Shown here piece by piece: positions 44,810-53,834 of a stretch of 64,000 nt of DNA (position 1 is its first letter; every line of letters starts with the position of its first letter). The stretch comes from Agromyces protaetiae (GTDB lineage: Bacteria; Actinomycetota; Actinomycetes; Actinomycetales; Microbacteriaceae), in the NCBI RefSeq assembly GCF_030866785.1, contig NZ_CP133018.1:1674001-1738000 (forward strand), read 5' to 3'. Position numbers and translations under genes: made by a program. The notes beneath the pieces are model-generated. The model was given only the letters and a program-made list of their open reading frames with translations, was not told where the DNA came from and did no database searches.

Positions 44810-46395
44810 CCCGGCGGTTCCCGCGCGCCGCCGGCCTGCTCGCCGTCGTCGCTGCGGTCGCGCTCACCTCGGGATGCGTCGCGGATGCTCCGACCGGATC
44901 CGGAAGCGACCTCACCTCGGTCCCCGGCCTTCCGGACGAGGCGCTCGAGGTGATGAACCAGCCCCAGTTCGAGAGTGGCCGGTGGCTCATCTCCGTCGAG
45001 GACCTCGAGACCGGGGAGACCGTGATCGACCTCGACGGCGACAAGCTCGCCGAGCCCGGATCCTTCGTGAAGACCTACAGCGCGGGTGCCGCCTGGGTGA
45101 AATGGGGCCCTGATCACACCATCAGCACGCCGGTGAAGCAGTCGGGCACGGTCACCGACGGGACGCTCACGGGCAACCTCGTGCTCGTCGGCCAAGGCGA
45201 TCTCACGATGGGCGGCCGCACGAAGGCCGACGGCACCGTCGACTTCACGAACCTCGACCACAACGACGCCAACCCGCTGCCGGGCGCGACGCTCACACCC
45301 GAGGATCCGCTCACGGGACTCGACGAGCTCGCCGAGCAGGTGCGGGCGTCGGGCATCACCGCGGTGCGCGGCGACGTCATCGTCGACGACCGGCTGTTCG
45401 TCGGAACGCTCGAGCGGAAACCGGTCACGCCCATCGTGATCAACCAGAACCTCCTCGACATCCTGATCACCCCCGGCGCCGAAGGTGAGCCGGCCACGGC
45501 GGCGCTCACCCCCGCCGTCGCCCCGTGGAAGCTCGACCTCCGCGTCGAGACCGTCGCTCCCGGCGCGAAGGCCGGGATCGAGCCCCCGAAGCTCTCGCCC
45601 GACGACCCGAACACGATCGTCGTCACCGGCACCATCGCCGCCGACAGCGATCCGTCGCTGAAGGTCTACGAGTTCGAGGATCCCGCGACCTTCGCGCGCA
45701 CGGCGTTCATCGAGGCACTCGCCAGGGCCGGGGTCAGCGTCTCGGCCGACCCGGTGAAGCGCAACCCTGAGGAGTCGCTCGAAGACGCCGCCACGATCGC
45801 GGGCCTGCCCACCGTCGCCGAGCTGGAATCACTCCCGCTCGGCGAGGAGATCACCTACGTCATGAAGATCAGCTACAACCGCGGCGCACAGACCTTGATC
45901 TGCCGGCTCGCGGCCGATGCCGGGCAGACCGACTGCGACGCGGGTATGGCGGTGGCGCAGCAGATCTGGGCGGACGCCGGGCTCGACACCCTCGGCGCAT
46001 CCCTCATCGACGGCTCGGGCCTCGACGGCAACCTCATCACCCCGGAGAACGCGGTGCAGATCCAGACGCTGATGGCCGAGCGGCCCGACGCCGAGGCCTG
46101 GCGCGCCACCATGCCGATCCTGGGCGTCGACGGATCGCTCGCCGACGTGCAGGCCGACAGCCCCGCAGCCGGCAAAGTGTTCGCGAAGACCGGAACGCTC
46201 GTCGGCGGTGACGCGTTCAACGGCCGGATCCGGCTCGCCACCAAGACCCTCGGCGGCGTCATGGAGACCGAGGACGGCCGCCATCTGGCGTTCACGATCA
46301 TCGTGAACGACGGCTTCTACGACGGGATCGCAGGCGTCTTCGAGGCCAACGACGACGTCGGCAAGGTCGCCGCACTGATCCAGCAGGCCTACTGA
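44806..46395 (+). CDS. dacB: S13-family D-alanyl-D-alanine carboxypeptidase/endopeptidase lipoprotein (PBP4/DacB-like)
   Basis: This 529-residue lipoprotein (lipobox ALTSGCVAD) is of the PBP4 class, which trims or cuts peptidoglycan cross-links. Motifs: SFVK (Ser about 86, in AEPGSFVKTYSAG), a second motif SYN in MKISYNRGAQTL where PBP4 proteins usually have SDN or SxN, and KTG in FAKTGTLVGG. GNLVLVGQGDLTMGG is typical of the family insert domain. It starts at GTG 44806, coupled to the preceding serine hydrolase. Sure of the family, less of exact specificity. Confidence 0.9.
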   Translation: MTRRFPRAAGLLAVVAAVALTSGCVADAPTGSGSDLTSVPGLPDEALEVMNQPQFESGRWLISVEDLETGETVIDLDGDKLAEPGSFVKTYSAGAAWVKWGPDHTISTPVKQSGTVTDGTLTGNLVLVGQGDLTMGGRTKADGTVDFTNLDHNDANPLPGATLTPEDPLTGLDELAEQVRASGITAVRGDVIVDDRLFVGTLERKPVTPIVINQNLLDILITPGAEGEPATAALTPAVAPWKLDLRVETVAPGAKAGIEPPKLSPDDPNTIVVTGTIAADSDPSLKVYEFEDPATFARTAFIEALARAGVSVSADPVKRNPEESLEDAATIAGLPTVAELESLPLGEEITYVMKISYNRGAQTLICRLAADAGQTDCDAGMAVAQQIWADAGLDTLGASLIDGSGLDGNLITPENAVQIQTLMAERPDAEAWRATMPILGVDGSLADVQADSPAAGKVFAKTGTLVGGDAFNGRIRLATKTLGGVMETEDGRHLAFTIIVNDGFYDGIAGVFEANDDVGKVAALIQQAY

Positions 46396-46450
46396 GCCTG
46401 AGCTGGCCCCCCCGGATTGCCCCCGGATTGCCGTACTGAGGAGACGACGG

Positions 46451-47701
46451 ATGCATACACGCGCGATGAGGACGACGGCGGGGGCGGCCGCCGTGGTCAT
46501 CGCACTGACCTTCGCCGCCTGCACGGGGCCGGCCCCGTCGAGCCCGTCGGCGAGCCCCACGCCGACCGGCGACGCTGAGGCCGGCCCCACTCCGACCCTG
46601 AAGCCGTTCGACGAGGCCGCCATCACGGCGCTCTTCGAGGAGACGGCGGAGGAGCTCGGCCAGCCCGGAGCCGCCATGCTCATCCGCACACCGGACGGCG
46701 AGTTCACGATGACCTATGGCACCACGAGCCCGGGCGGGAGCACACCCGTCTCGCTCGACGACCACATCCGCGTCGGCTCGAACACGAAGACCTGGACCGG
46801 CACGGTCATCCTGCAGCTCGTGGAGGAGGGCAAGATCGCCCTCGACGACCCGGTCTCGACGTACCGCCCCGACGTCCCGAACGGGGAGAACATCACCATC
46901 GAGCAGATGCTCATGATGCGCAGCGGACTCGCCAACTACACCGAGACCCTCGAACTGAACGCCGCCCTCGACGCCGATCCGCAGCGGGTGTGGCAGCCCG
47001 AGGAACTCGTCGCGATGGCCCTGCCGCTTCCGGTCGACTTCGAACCGGGCACCGGCTATCACTACTCGAACACCAACACGATCCTGCTCGGCCTCATCGC
47101 CGAACAGCTCGACGGCAAGCCGCTCGCGCAGATCTACGCGGATCGCCTCTTCACACCCCTGGGGCTCAGTGAGACGTCGTTCCCCGCGATCGAGGACAGC
47201 AGTCTGCCCACACCGCACTCCGACGGCTACTACTGGTGGACCAATGTGAACACCATCGGCTCGTCGAAGCTCCCTCCCGACCTGATGGGCCAGGCGAACG
47301 CCGGCACCTTCCTGCCGAACGACGGCACCCTCGACAACCCGTCGTGGGCGTGGTCGGCCGGCTCCGGCATCTCCACCATCGGCGACCTGGCCGACTGGGT
47401 GGAGGCGCTGAACGGCAAGGGCGGCGATCTGCTCTCACCGGAGATGCAGGAGGCGCGCATGAACAGCCTCACGCCGACGTCGCCTGCGCCCAACGCCCCG
47501 AGGTACGGCTGGAACATCGGCCAGTTCGGCCAGTTCTACGGCCACAGCGGCGAGCTCCCCGGATTCAACTCGTTCATGGGCTACGACCCGGTGGCCGACG
47601 TCACCCTGGTGGTCTGGGCGAACCTCGCTCCGGCCGCGAACGGGACCGGGCCCGCCGCCTCGATCGCCCAGCTCGTGATCAAGGAGATGTACACCGAGTA
47701 G
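46451..47701 (+). CDS. Serine hydrolase lipoprotein, second copy (beta-lactamase fold)
   Basis: This 416-residue lipoprotein (lipobox TFAACTG) has SxxK in VGSNTKTWTG, YxN in YHYSNTNTI and YGHSGELPGFNS as third motif. It is a relative of the lipoprotein encoded at 43607 but clearly diverged. A Ser/Pro/Thr-rich linker (residues about 27-48) separates the lipid anchor from the domain. It lies 55 bases after the S13-family gene in the same direction and converges on the two-component operon. The substrate is probably a D-Ala-containing peptide or an ester. Confidence 0.9.
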   Translation: MHTRAMRTTAGAAAVVIALTFAACTGPAPSSPSASPTPTGDAEAGPTPTLKPFDEAAITALFEETAEELGQPGAAMLIRTPDGEFTMTYGTTSPGGSTPVSLDDHIRVGSNTKTWTGTVILQLVEEGKIALDDPVSTYRPDVPNGENITIEQMLMMRSGLANYTETLELNAALDADPQRVWQPEELVAMALPLPVDFEPGTGYHYSNTNTILLGLIAEQLDGKPLAQIYADRLFTPLGLSETSFPAIEDSSLPTPHSDGYYWWTNVNTIGSSKLPPDLMGQANAGTFLPNDGTLDNPSWAWSAGSGISTIGDLADWVEALNGKGGDLLSPEMQEARMNSLTPTSPAPNAPRYGWNIGQFGQFYGHSGELPGFNSFMGYDPVADVTLVVWANLAPAANGTGPAASIAQLVIKEMYTE

Positions 47702-47731
47702 CTCGGCGCCGTCATCCGTGCGTGACGCGCG

Positions 47732-48406
47732 TCACAGCGACTCCCCGTCACCGCCACCTGACGCGGCCAGGTACTGGATGACCGCGAGCACCCGGCGGTG
47801 GTCGTCGGCCGCGACCGGCAGGCCGAAGGTGTCGTAGATCTTCGACGTGTGCTGCACCACAGCCTTCTCCGACGTGCCGAGTCGCGCGGCGATGTGTGCG
47901 TTGCTTCGACCCTCCGCCATCATGCCGAGGACCTCGCGCTGCCGAGGCGTGAGGTCGCCGACCGGGCCGTTCGTCTTGCTCGCGCGCGAGACCAGCACCG
48001 CCACCACGTCGGGGTCGAGCGCGGTGCCGCCGGCCTGCACCCGTCTCACGTCGGCCATGAAGGTGCGCACGTCGGCGATGCGCTGCTTGAGCAAGTACCC
48101 GACGCCGCCCTCGCCCCGGTCGAGGAGTTCGGTCGCGTAGCGGCGCTGGACGTACTGCGAGAGCACCATCACCGACATGCCCGGATAGGCCTCACGGATG
48201 CGGAGCGCCGCGATCAGGCCTTCATCGGTGTGCGTGGGCGGCATCCGGATGTCGGTGATCACCAGGTCGGGTTCGAGGCGCGCCACGGCGATCTCGAGTT
48301 CCACCGCCGTGCCGACCGCCGCCACCACTTCGATCCCGTCGTTCTGGAGCACGTGGCCGAGTCCCTCCCGCAGCAGCACCTCGTCCTCGCCGATCACGAC
48401 CCGCAT
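47732..48406 (-). CDS. LuxR-type response regulator
   Basis: This 224-residue regulator has a receiver (Asp about 52 in VITDIRMPPTH, acidic cluster EDE at 7-9, Lys in YLLKQR) and a LuxR/NarL HTH (SNAHIAARLGTSEKAVVQH). TDIRMPPTHTDEGL is typical of the group of actinobacterial regulators beside multi-helix HisKA_3 kinases. It overlaps the kinase gene by 13 bases and converges on the serine hydrolase genes. Confidence 0.92.
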   Translation of the reverse strand: MRVVIGEDEVLLREGLGHVLQNDGIEVVAAVGTAVELEIAVARLEPDLVITDIRMPPTHTDEGLIAALRIREAYPGMSVMVLSQYVQRRYATELLDRGEGGVGYLLKQRIADVRTFMADVRRVQAGGTALDPDVVAVLVSRASKTNGPVGDLTPRQREVLGMMAEGRSNAHIAARLGTSEKAVVQHTSKIYDTFGLPVAADDHRRVLAVIQYLAASGGGDGESL

Positions 48407-50139
48407 GGCAACTCCACGCGCACGGTGGTTCCCGCACCCTCGGGCGAGACCAGCTCGAACGAGCCGCCGAGCGCGTCGACCCGGTCGGCCATGCCTTTCA
48501 GCCCGGAGCTGTGCTCGACCAGGGCGCCCCCGCGTCCGTCGTCGCTCACGCGCATCCGCAGGATGTCGCCGGATCGGGTGAGCTCGACCGCCACGGCGCG
48601 GGCGCCCGAGTGCTTCACCGCGTTGGTGAGCGCCTCGGCCACGATGAGGTAGGCGGACTGCGCCGTGGCCGGGGCGAGCGTCCGGTCGTCGATGTCGCTG
48701 CGCAGCGTGGCCGGGATGTCGAGCCGGTCGACGAGGTCTTCGGCCGCGACGGTCAGCCCGCGCTCGACCAGGGAGGACGGCTGCACGGCGTGGACGAGCC
48801 GCCGCAGGTCAGCGGCCGCGGCGTCGATCCGTTCCCGGAGCGCGGTCGCCGCCGACGCGGTCGCCGGGTCGGCGGCGTCGGCGTTCGCGATCTGCTGCGC
48901 CTCGAGCGCGAGCAGCACCAGCTGGACCTGCAGCCCGTCGTGCAGGTCGCGTGCGATCCGGCTTCGCTCGGCGTCGGCGGCCTCGACGATGCGGAGCCGG
49001 GAGTGCAGCAACGCCTCGTTGCTCGCCACGAGTGCGGCGGTGAGCCGCTCGCGGTCGAGAGCGATAGCGAACACCCGGCCCGCGCGGCGCACCGATTCGG
49101 GATCCGCGATCATACGGCCGTCGTAGCTGATGGCGCCGACGAGCCGCGACTCCACGCGCACCTCCTGCCAGAGCCTCGGGGCGACCTGCTCGCGCACGCT
49201 CACCTCGAGCCCCTGCTCGTCGATGAACGCCTGCCGTTCCTCCGACCAGTACGCCACCCGCAGCGACTCGTCGCCGAGCGACCGGGCGAGAGCCTGCTCG
49301 ACCGCGGTCCTCGTGGAGCCGGCGATGCTCAACCAGGCGCTCAACGCATCCGCTTCGGCCGTCCGCCCGAATCCGCCGAGCAGCACGCCGAGCAGGAAGG
49401 CGACCGGGATCCCGGCGAGGATCGCCAGCTGCACGCCGCCGATCAGGACGCCATCAGCGCCGACCAGCATCAGCACGTTCGCCGAGACCGGGATGAGCAG
49501 CACCGCCAGGATGCCGTACACGTAGAGCGGCAGCAGCACGCGGAGGTTCTTCGGCTCAGCCGAGCGGAGACGTCCGATCAGCACGACCACGGTGGCCACC
49601 ATCACGCCGATGCCGACGACGCTCTGCACCCAGAGCGCGACGAGCCGAAGATCGGGCTGATCGGGCGGCAGGAGATACAGCGGCATCTGCAGGACGAACG
49701 CCACACCGTACCCCACCACGACGGTCACGACCGACAGCCGTCCCTGCAGCCGGCCCGAAGGGAAGGCGTGCAGCAGATGCACGGTGACGGCGAGGATGGC
49801 CGTGGCGGAGACGGTGCTCACCTCGACGAGCACCGGCAGGCCGAGGTTGCCGGCGCCGCCGAGGAACATCGCGACGGCGCCGACGAGGAGCAGGCCACCG
49901 GTGCCGCTCAGCGGACGCCGCCACCAGGCGATGATGCCGGCGGCGGTCCACACGAAGAACACCAGGGTGAACGCGGCCGGGATCCAGAACGGAACGGGTG
50001 CGCTCACCGCCACCGCGAGCTGCATGCCGCCGAGGGCGAGGGCGAACACCCCGACCAGGAGCAGCGCGGGCCGGAGCGCGTCGGCGCGCACGCGCCGCAA
50101 GCCTGCGGGAATCGGTGTGGAATCTGGGGGTCGGATCAC
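48394..50139 (-). CDS. Sensor histidine kinase with multi-helix membrane sensor
   Basis: This 581-residue kinase has about eight membrane helices in residues 20-280, a GAF-like/linker part with an SYDGRMIADP stretch, a HisKA_3 helix with the phospho-accepting His (about 400, RIARDLHDGLQVQL), and an ATPase domain (EALTNAVKHSGA, DDGRGG, GLKGMADRV). It should control the overlapping LuxR regulator. The ATG at 50139 opens MIRPPDSTPIPAG. The signal is unknown; the neighbourhood suggests cell-wall state. Confidence 0.92.
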   Translation of the reverse strand: MIRPPDSTPIPAGLRRVRADALRPALLLVGVFALALGGMQLAVAVSAPVPFWIPAAFTLVFFVWTAAGIIAWWRRPLSGTGGLLLVGAVAMFLGGAGNLGLPVLVEVSTVSATAILAVTVHLLHAFPSGRLQGRLSVVTVVVGYGVAFVLQMPLYLLPPDQPDLRLVALWVQSVVGIGVMVATVVVLIGRLRSAEPKNLRVLLPLYVYGILAVLLIPVSANVLMLVGADGVLIGGVQLAILAGIPVAFLLGVLLGGFGRTAEADALSAWLSIAGSTRTAVEQALARSLGDESLRVAYWSEERQAFIDEQGLEVSVREQVAPRLWQEVRVESRLVGAISYDGRMIADPESVRRAGRVFAIALDRERLTAALVASNEALLHSRLRIVEAADAERSRIARDLHDGLQVQLVLLALEAQQIANADAADPATASAATALRERIDAAAADLRRLVHAVQPSSLVERGLTVAAEDLVDRLDIPATLRSDIDDRTLAPATAQSAYLIVAEALTNAVKHSGARAVAVELTRSGDILRMRVSDDGRGGALVEHSSGLKGMADRVDALGGSFELVSPEGAGTTVRVELPCGS

Positions 50140-50289
50140 GGCGTGGGGTCACCTCAGCGTGAGCCTAGACGTGAGTGGGGTTCGGGTTCAAGAGAAACGG
50201 GGTCACCACTCCGTGTGAGCCGCGTGGTGCCCGAGGCATCCGCCGCCGACACCGTCGACCCAGACCGGGGCGCCTGGCGCACCATGCAG

Positions 50290-50314
50290 AAAACCCCCGG
50301 CCGATGGCCGAGGG
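50290..50314 (-). terminator. Rho-independent terminator of tRNA-Arg
   Basis: On the minus strand, CCCTCGGCC ATC GGCCGGGGG is followed directly by TTTT (50293-50290). The stem has nine pairs, one of them a G-T wobble. It lies about 60 bases past the tRNA 3' end and is the only hairpin in the window with a T-run. Confidence 0.85.
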
Positions 50315-50375
50315 CTTCCAAAACGTGACCCATGTCGCGACTCAGATGTGACCTCGGTCGCGACTCATCACAACG

Positions 50376-50448
50376 TGCCCCCGGAGGGATTCGAACCCCC
50401 GACCTACGGTACCGGAAACCGGCGCTCTATCCCCTGAGCTACGGAGGC
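50376..50448 (-). tRNA. tRNA-Arg, anticodon CCG
   Basis: A 73-base cloverleaf: acceptor GCCTCCG/CGGGGGC with one T-G pair and discriminator A73, D-stem GCTC/GAGC, anticodon loop TTCCGGT with anticodon CCG (reads CGG), T-loop TTCGAAT. The anticodon stem CCGGT/ACCGT has four pairs plus a C27-U43 mismatch at its outer end. CCA is not encoded. The Arg synthetase gene lies about 0.7 kb away. Confidence 0.95.
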
Positions 50449-50516
50449 GCACAGCTAGCAAGACTAGCACCCCGGCGGGAGCGCGCTGAACCGCACGCAC
50501 CCCGCGGAGCGTCGAG

Positions 50517-51134
50517 TCAGGCCGCCGGGAGGTTGCCGCGGACGTCGGTCACGAGCTGCTCGGCATCGCCCGGCTCGTACAGCAGCGACGACTCGATGAC
50601 GACCCAGTACGGTCCGCTGAACACCTGGACCTGGCCCTCGTTCCCGGACTGCGCGAAGTACCCCTCGACCTCGGGCGGGGTGCCGTAGGTCGGGACGGGG
50701 GTGCTCTGCGAGGCCGCCGCTCCCGCCAGCGACTCGATCGCCGCCGGCGTCGGCGTCGCGACCGCGATCTGCAGGTGGTCGCCGCTCGTCTGGTTGAGGT
50801 AGCCGCACGCGGTGCCGCCCTGCGCGACGACCTCGCTGATGGTCGCGCTGTCGGGCTCGTACGACGGGTCGACCCCGAAGTTCGGGTTGAACACGTACAA
50901 CTGGTCGAGCGTCAGCAGGGCGTCGCAGTCGATCGTGAACGGCGTGGCGTTCTCGTCGGGCTCCGTCGTCTCGGTGGGCTCCGGCGTCGGGGCACTGGTC
51001 GCGCTCGAGGTGGGCGACGGCGACGCAGTCGGTTCGGCCTCGCCGGGCGCGCAGCCGGCGAGCAGCGCGGCGGTGGATGCGCCCAGCGCGATCCAGATCA
51101 GGGCAGCACGTGAGGAGCGATCGGAGCGCAGCAT
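50517..51134 (-). CDS. Putative lipoprotein, Pro/Thr-rich linker
   Basis: This 205-residue lipoprotein has a signal peptide with lipobox ALLAGCAPG, then a Ser/Pro/Thr/Glu linker (about residues 28-60), then a small globular part with two Cys (FTIDCDALLTL and GTACGYLNQ) that could form a disulfide, and DHLQIAVATPTPAAI. The pattern resembles actinobacterial DUF3558-like lipoproteins in general style only. Function not recognised. It is divergent from argS with a 39-base spacer. Confidence 0.75.
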   Translation of the reverse strand: MLRSDRSSRAALIWIALGASTAALLAGCAPGEAEPTASPSPTSSATSAPTPEPTETTEPDENATPFTIDCDALLTLDQLYVFNPNFGVDPSYEPDSATISEVVAQGGTACGYLNQTSGDHLQIAVATPTPAAIESLAGAAASQSTPVPTYGTPPEVEGYFAQSGNEGQVQVFSGPYWVVIESSLLYEPGDAEQLVTDVRGNLPAA

Positions 51135-51161
51135 GTGACGAACCCTATCAATCGGCGCGGG

Positions 51162-51167
51162 TAGGAT
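51162..51167 (+). promoter_or_regulatory. Putative -10 element of argS (leaderless)
   Basis: TAGGAT lies six bases before the GTG at 51174, predicting a leaderless message for argS. Confidence 0.4.
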
Positions 51168-51173
51168 TTCGGG

Positions 51174-52847
51174 GTGACTCCAGCCGATCTCTCGCACGCT
51201 CTGTTCGACCTCGTCGCCGCCGCCGTCGAGCGACGTCGGGCGGCCGGCGATGAGATCGCGTTCGACCTCTCGCCCGACCAGGTGACGCTCGAACGGCCCA
51301 AGCAGCGCGAGCACGGCGACTGGGCGTCGAACATCGCGATGCGGATCGCGAAGCCGCTCGGCCTGAACCCGCGCGAGCTCGCGACCGAGCTCGCCGCGGG
51401 CCTCTCCGGAGTCGACGGCGTGGCCAGCGCCGAGGTCGCCGGCCCGGGGTTCATCAACATCCGGCTCGACGCCGCCGCCGCCGGCGAGCTCGCGCGCACG
51501 ATCGTCGAGGCCGGCGAGGCGTTCGGCCACACCACGACCCTCGCCGGGCGCCGCATCAACCTCGAGTTCGTGTCGGCGAACCCGACCGGCCCGTTGCACA
51601 TCGGGCACACCCGGTGGGCGGCGCTCGGCGATGCGATCGGCCGCGTGCTCCGCGCTGCGGGCGCCCACGTCGCGAACGAGTACTACATCAATGACGCGGG
51701 CAACCAGATGGACACGTTCGGGGAGTCCGTGCTCGCGGCCGCCAAGGGCGAGCCGACACCCGAGAACGGCTACCCGGGCCGGTACATCGCCGACCTCGCG
51801 GTCCGTGTGCTCGAGCGGGAGCCCAACCTGCTCGCGCTCGACGACGAGGTGGCACTGCACACGGCGCGCGAGATCGCGTACGACCTCCAGCTCGCCGAGA
51901 TCCGGGCGTCGCTCGAGCGCTTCAACGTGCACTTCGACGTGTGGACGAGCGAGCGGCTGCTGCACGCGAAGGACGATGAGGGCGTCTCGGCCGTCGACGC
52001 GGCCGTCGAGCGCCTGCGCGCCCAGGGGCACGTCTACGACCACGACGATGCGATCTGGGTGCGCACGACCGACTTCGGCGACGACAAGGACCGGGTGATC
52101 CGCCGCGGCAACGGCGTCTACACCTACTTCGCCGCCGACGCCGCCTACTATCTCGACAAGGGCGACCGCGGGTTCGAGCACAAGATCTACCTGCTCGGTG
52201 CCGACCACCACGGCTACGTGCACCGGCTGAAGGCGCTCGCGGGCGCCGCGGGCGACGACCCGCAGCGTGACATCGAGGTGCTCATCGGGCAGCTCGTGTC
52301 GATCAACGGCGCGAAGCTCAGTAAGCGAGCGGGCAACATCGTCGAGCTGGACGACCTGCAGGCCTGGCTCGGCACGGACGCGCTCAGGTACACGCTCGCG
52401 CGGTACCCGGCGGACTCCCCGCTCGCGATCGATCCCGAGCAGCTGCGCAAGCGCACCAACGACAACCCGGTGTTCTATGTGCAGTACGCGCATGCGCGCA
52501 CCTCGGCGGTCGCGCGCAATGCGCTCGCATCGGGGGTCGACCGTTCCGAGTTCGCGCCCGGACTGCTCGACCACGAGACCGAGTCGGCCCTGCTCGGCGC
52601 GCTGCAGGAGTTCCCGAGGATCGTGGCGCAGGCCGCGGAGCTGCGCGAGCCGCACCGCGTCGCCCGCTACATCGAGGAGCTCGCGGGTCTCTACCACCGC
52701 TGGTACGACAGCTGCCGGGTCATCCCGCTCGGTGACGACCCCGTCACCGACCTGCACCGCACTCGCCTCTGGCTCAACGACGCGACCGGTCAGGTCCTGC
52801 GGAACGGGCTCGACCTGCTCGGCGTGTCGGCGCCCGAGCGCATGTGA
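51174..52847 (+). CDS. argS: Arginyl-tRNA synthetase
   Basis: ArgS charges tRNA-Arg. The 557-residue class I synthetase has an N-terminal Add-1 domain (residues 1-100), the HIGH motif in [13 protein letters not shown] (about 139-151), the KMSKS-equivalent [12 protein letters not shown] and the C-terminal DALR anticodon-binding domain ([15 protein letters not shown] onward). GTG 51174 is the start. It leads the conserved actinobacterial run toward lysA-hom-thrC-thrB, with a DUF2993 gene in between. Confidence 0.97.
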   Translation: MTPADLSHALFDLVAAAVERRRAAGDEIAFDLSPDQVTLERPKQREHGDWASNIAMRIAKPLGLNPRELATELAAGLSGVDGVASAEVAGPGFINIRLDAAAAGELARTIVEAGEAFGHTTTLAGRRINLEFVSANPTGPLHIGHTRWAALGDAIGRVLRAAGAHVANEYYINDAGNQMDTFGESVLAAAKGEPTPENGYPGRYIADLAVRVLEREPNLLALDDEVALHTAREIAYDLQLAEIRASLERFNVHFDVWTSERLLHAKDDEGVSAVDAAVERLRAQGHVYDHDDAIWVRTTDFGDDKDRVIRRGNGVYTYFAADAAYYLDKGDRGFEHKIYLLGADHHGYVHRLKALAGAAGDDPQRDIEVLIGQLVSINGAKLSKRAGNIVELDDLQAWLGTDALRYTLARYPADSPLAIDPEQLRKRTNDNPVFYVQYAHARTSAVARNALASGVDRSEFAPGLLDHETESALLGALQEFPRIVAQAAELREPHRVARYIEELAGLYHRWYDSCRVIPLGDDPVTDLHRTRLWLNDATGQVLRNGLDLLGVSAPERM

Positions 52848-52863
52848 GCGGGCGGGCCGAGGC

Positions 52864-53664
52864 ATGACGGATCCGTTCGCGCAGACGCAGGCATTCGAGC
52901 AGACGGATGCCTCGGGGCGGCGCCGCGGCCTCAGCCGCGCCGCAAGGGGCTGGATCGTCGCGGGCGTCATCGTCGTGGTGCTCGCCCTGATCGTGATCGT
53001 GGCCGACCTCGTCGTGCGGTCGCTCGCGCAGACGGCGATCGAGCAGGGCGTCGAGCAGTCGCTGCCCGAGCAGGTGTCGGGCGACGTGACGGCGAGCATC
53101 GGCGGGTTCTCGGTGCTGGGTCAACTGCTCGCCGGCCGGGCCGATCAGGTCGAGCTGACCGCGCCCGAACTCGTCGTCGACGGCACCCCGATCGCCGCGC
53201 ACGTGACCGCGACCGACGTCCCGCTCGATCTCAGCCAGCCGGTCGGCCGCGTCGAAGGCGAGCTGCGGCTCGACCAGCAGGCGCTCGACACGCTGACGCT
53301 CGCCCAGAGCGTCGTCGGCGACCTCACGCTCGGCGACGGGGTCGTCGGGTACACGGGCACCGTCGACGTGCTCGGGATCTCCGTCGGCTACTCGGCGACC
53401 GCCGAGCCCGAGGCCGCCGGCGACCGGGTGCTGCTCCGTCCGGTCGGTGCCGAGGTCACCGCGGGCGGGTTCGCGCTCGACGTCTCCGGCGTGGTGGACG
53501 CCGTGCTCGGCCGTGGGCCGGTCGAGATCTGCGTCGCCGACCGGCTGCCGGCGGGTGTGCAGGTCGAGGGCATCGACGTGTCGCAGGGGGAGGCCGTCGT
53601 GCGCCTCGGCGGCACGGGGCTCGTGCTCGACCAGGCGCATCTCACGCAGACTGGCACCTGCTGA
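52864..53664 (+). CDS. DUF2993 (LmeA-like) membrane-anchored protein
   Basis: This 266-residue protein has a hydrophilic start, one membrane helix (about residues 30-52), and an extracytoplasmic beta-rich DUF2993 domain (QTAIEQGVEQSLPEQVSGDVTASIGG, LLAGRADQVELTAPELVVDG, GLVLDQAHLTQTGTC). Family member LmeA of mycobacteria supports lipomannan elongation and binds phospholipid. A similar envelope lipid role here is possible but not shown. It lies 16 bases after argS. Confidence 0.85.
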   Translation: MTDPFAQTQAFEQTDASGRRRGLSRAARGWIVAGVIVVVLALIVIVADLVVRSLAQTAIEQGVEQSLPEQVSGDVTASIGGFSVLGQLLAGRADQVELTAPELVVDGTPIAAHVTATDVPLDLSQPVGRVEGELRLDQQALDTLTLAQSVVGDLTLGDGVVGYTGTVDVLGISVGYSATAEPEAAGDRVLLRPVGAEVTAGGFALDVSGVVDAVLGRGPVEICVADRLPAGVQVEGIDVSQGEAVVRLGGTGLVLDQAHLTQTGTC

Positions 53665-53716
53665 CCGGTCCGCGCCGCGTCGTGTCATCGATTCGGCTCA
53701 TCCGGTTCGCCGTCGA

Positions 53717-53722
53717 TAGACT
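53717..53722 (+). promoter_or_regulatory. Putative -10 element of the lysA-hom-thrC-thrB operon
   Basis: TAGACT lies about 112 bases before the lysA start, leaving a leader of roughly 105 bases. The leader contains the inverted repeat GTTCGCT (53775-53781)/AGCGAAC (53793-53799). Confidence 0.4.
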
Positions 53723-53834
53723 CGGCGCGTCCCGCCGGATCGGCGGTTCGCGAAGGCTTCAGGAACCAATCCGGGTTCGCTCGCCGTACTCCAGCGAACG
53801 GTACCGGCAGCACCCGCACCCGTGAGGTTCTCAA

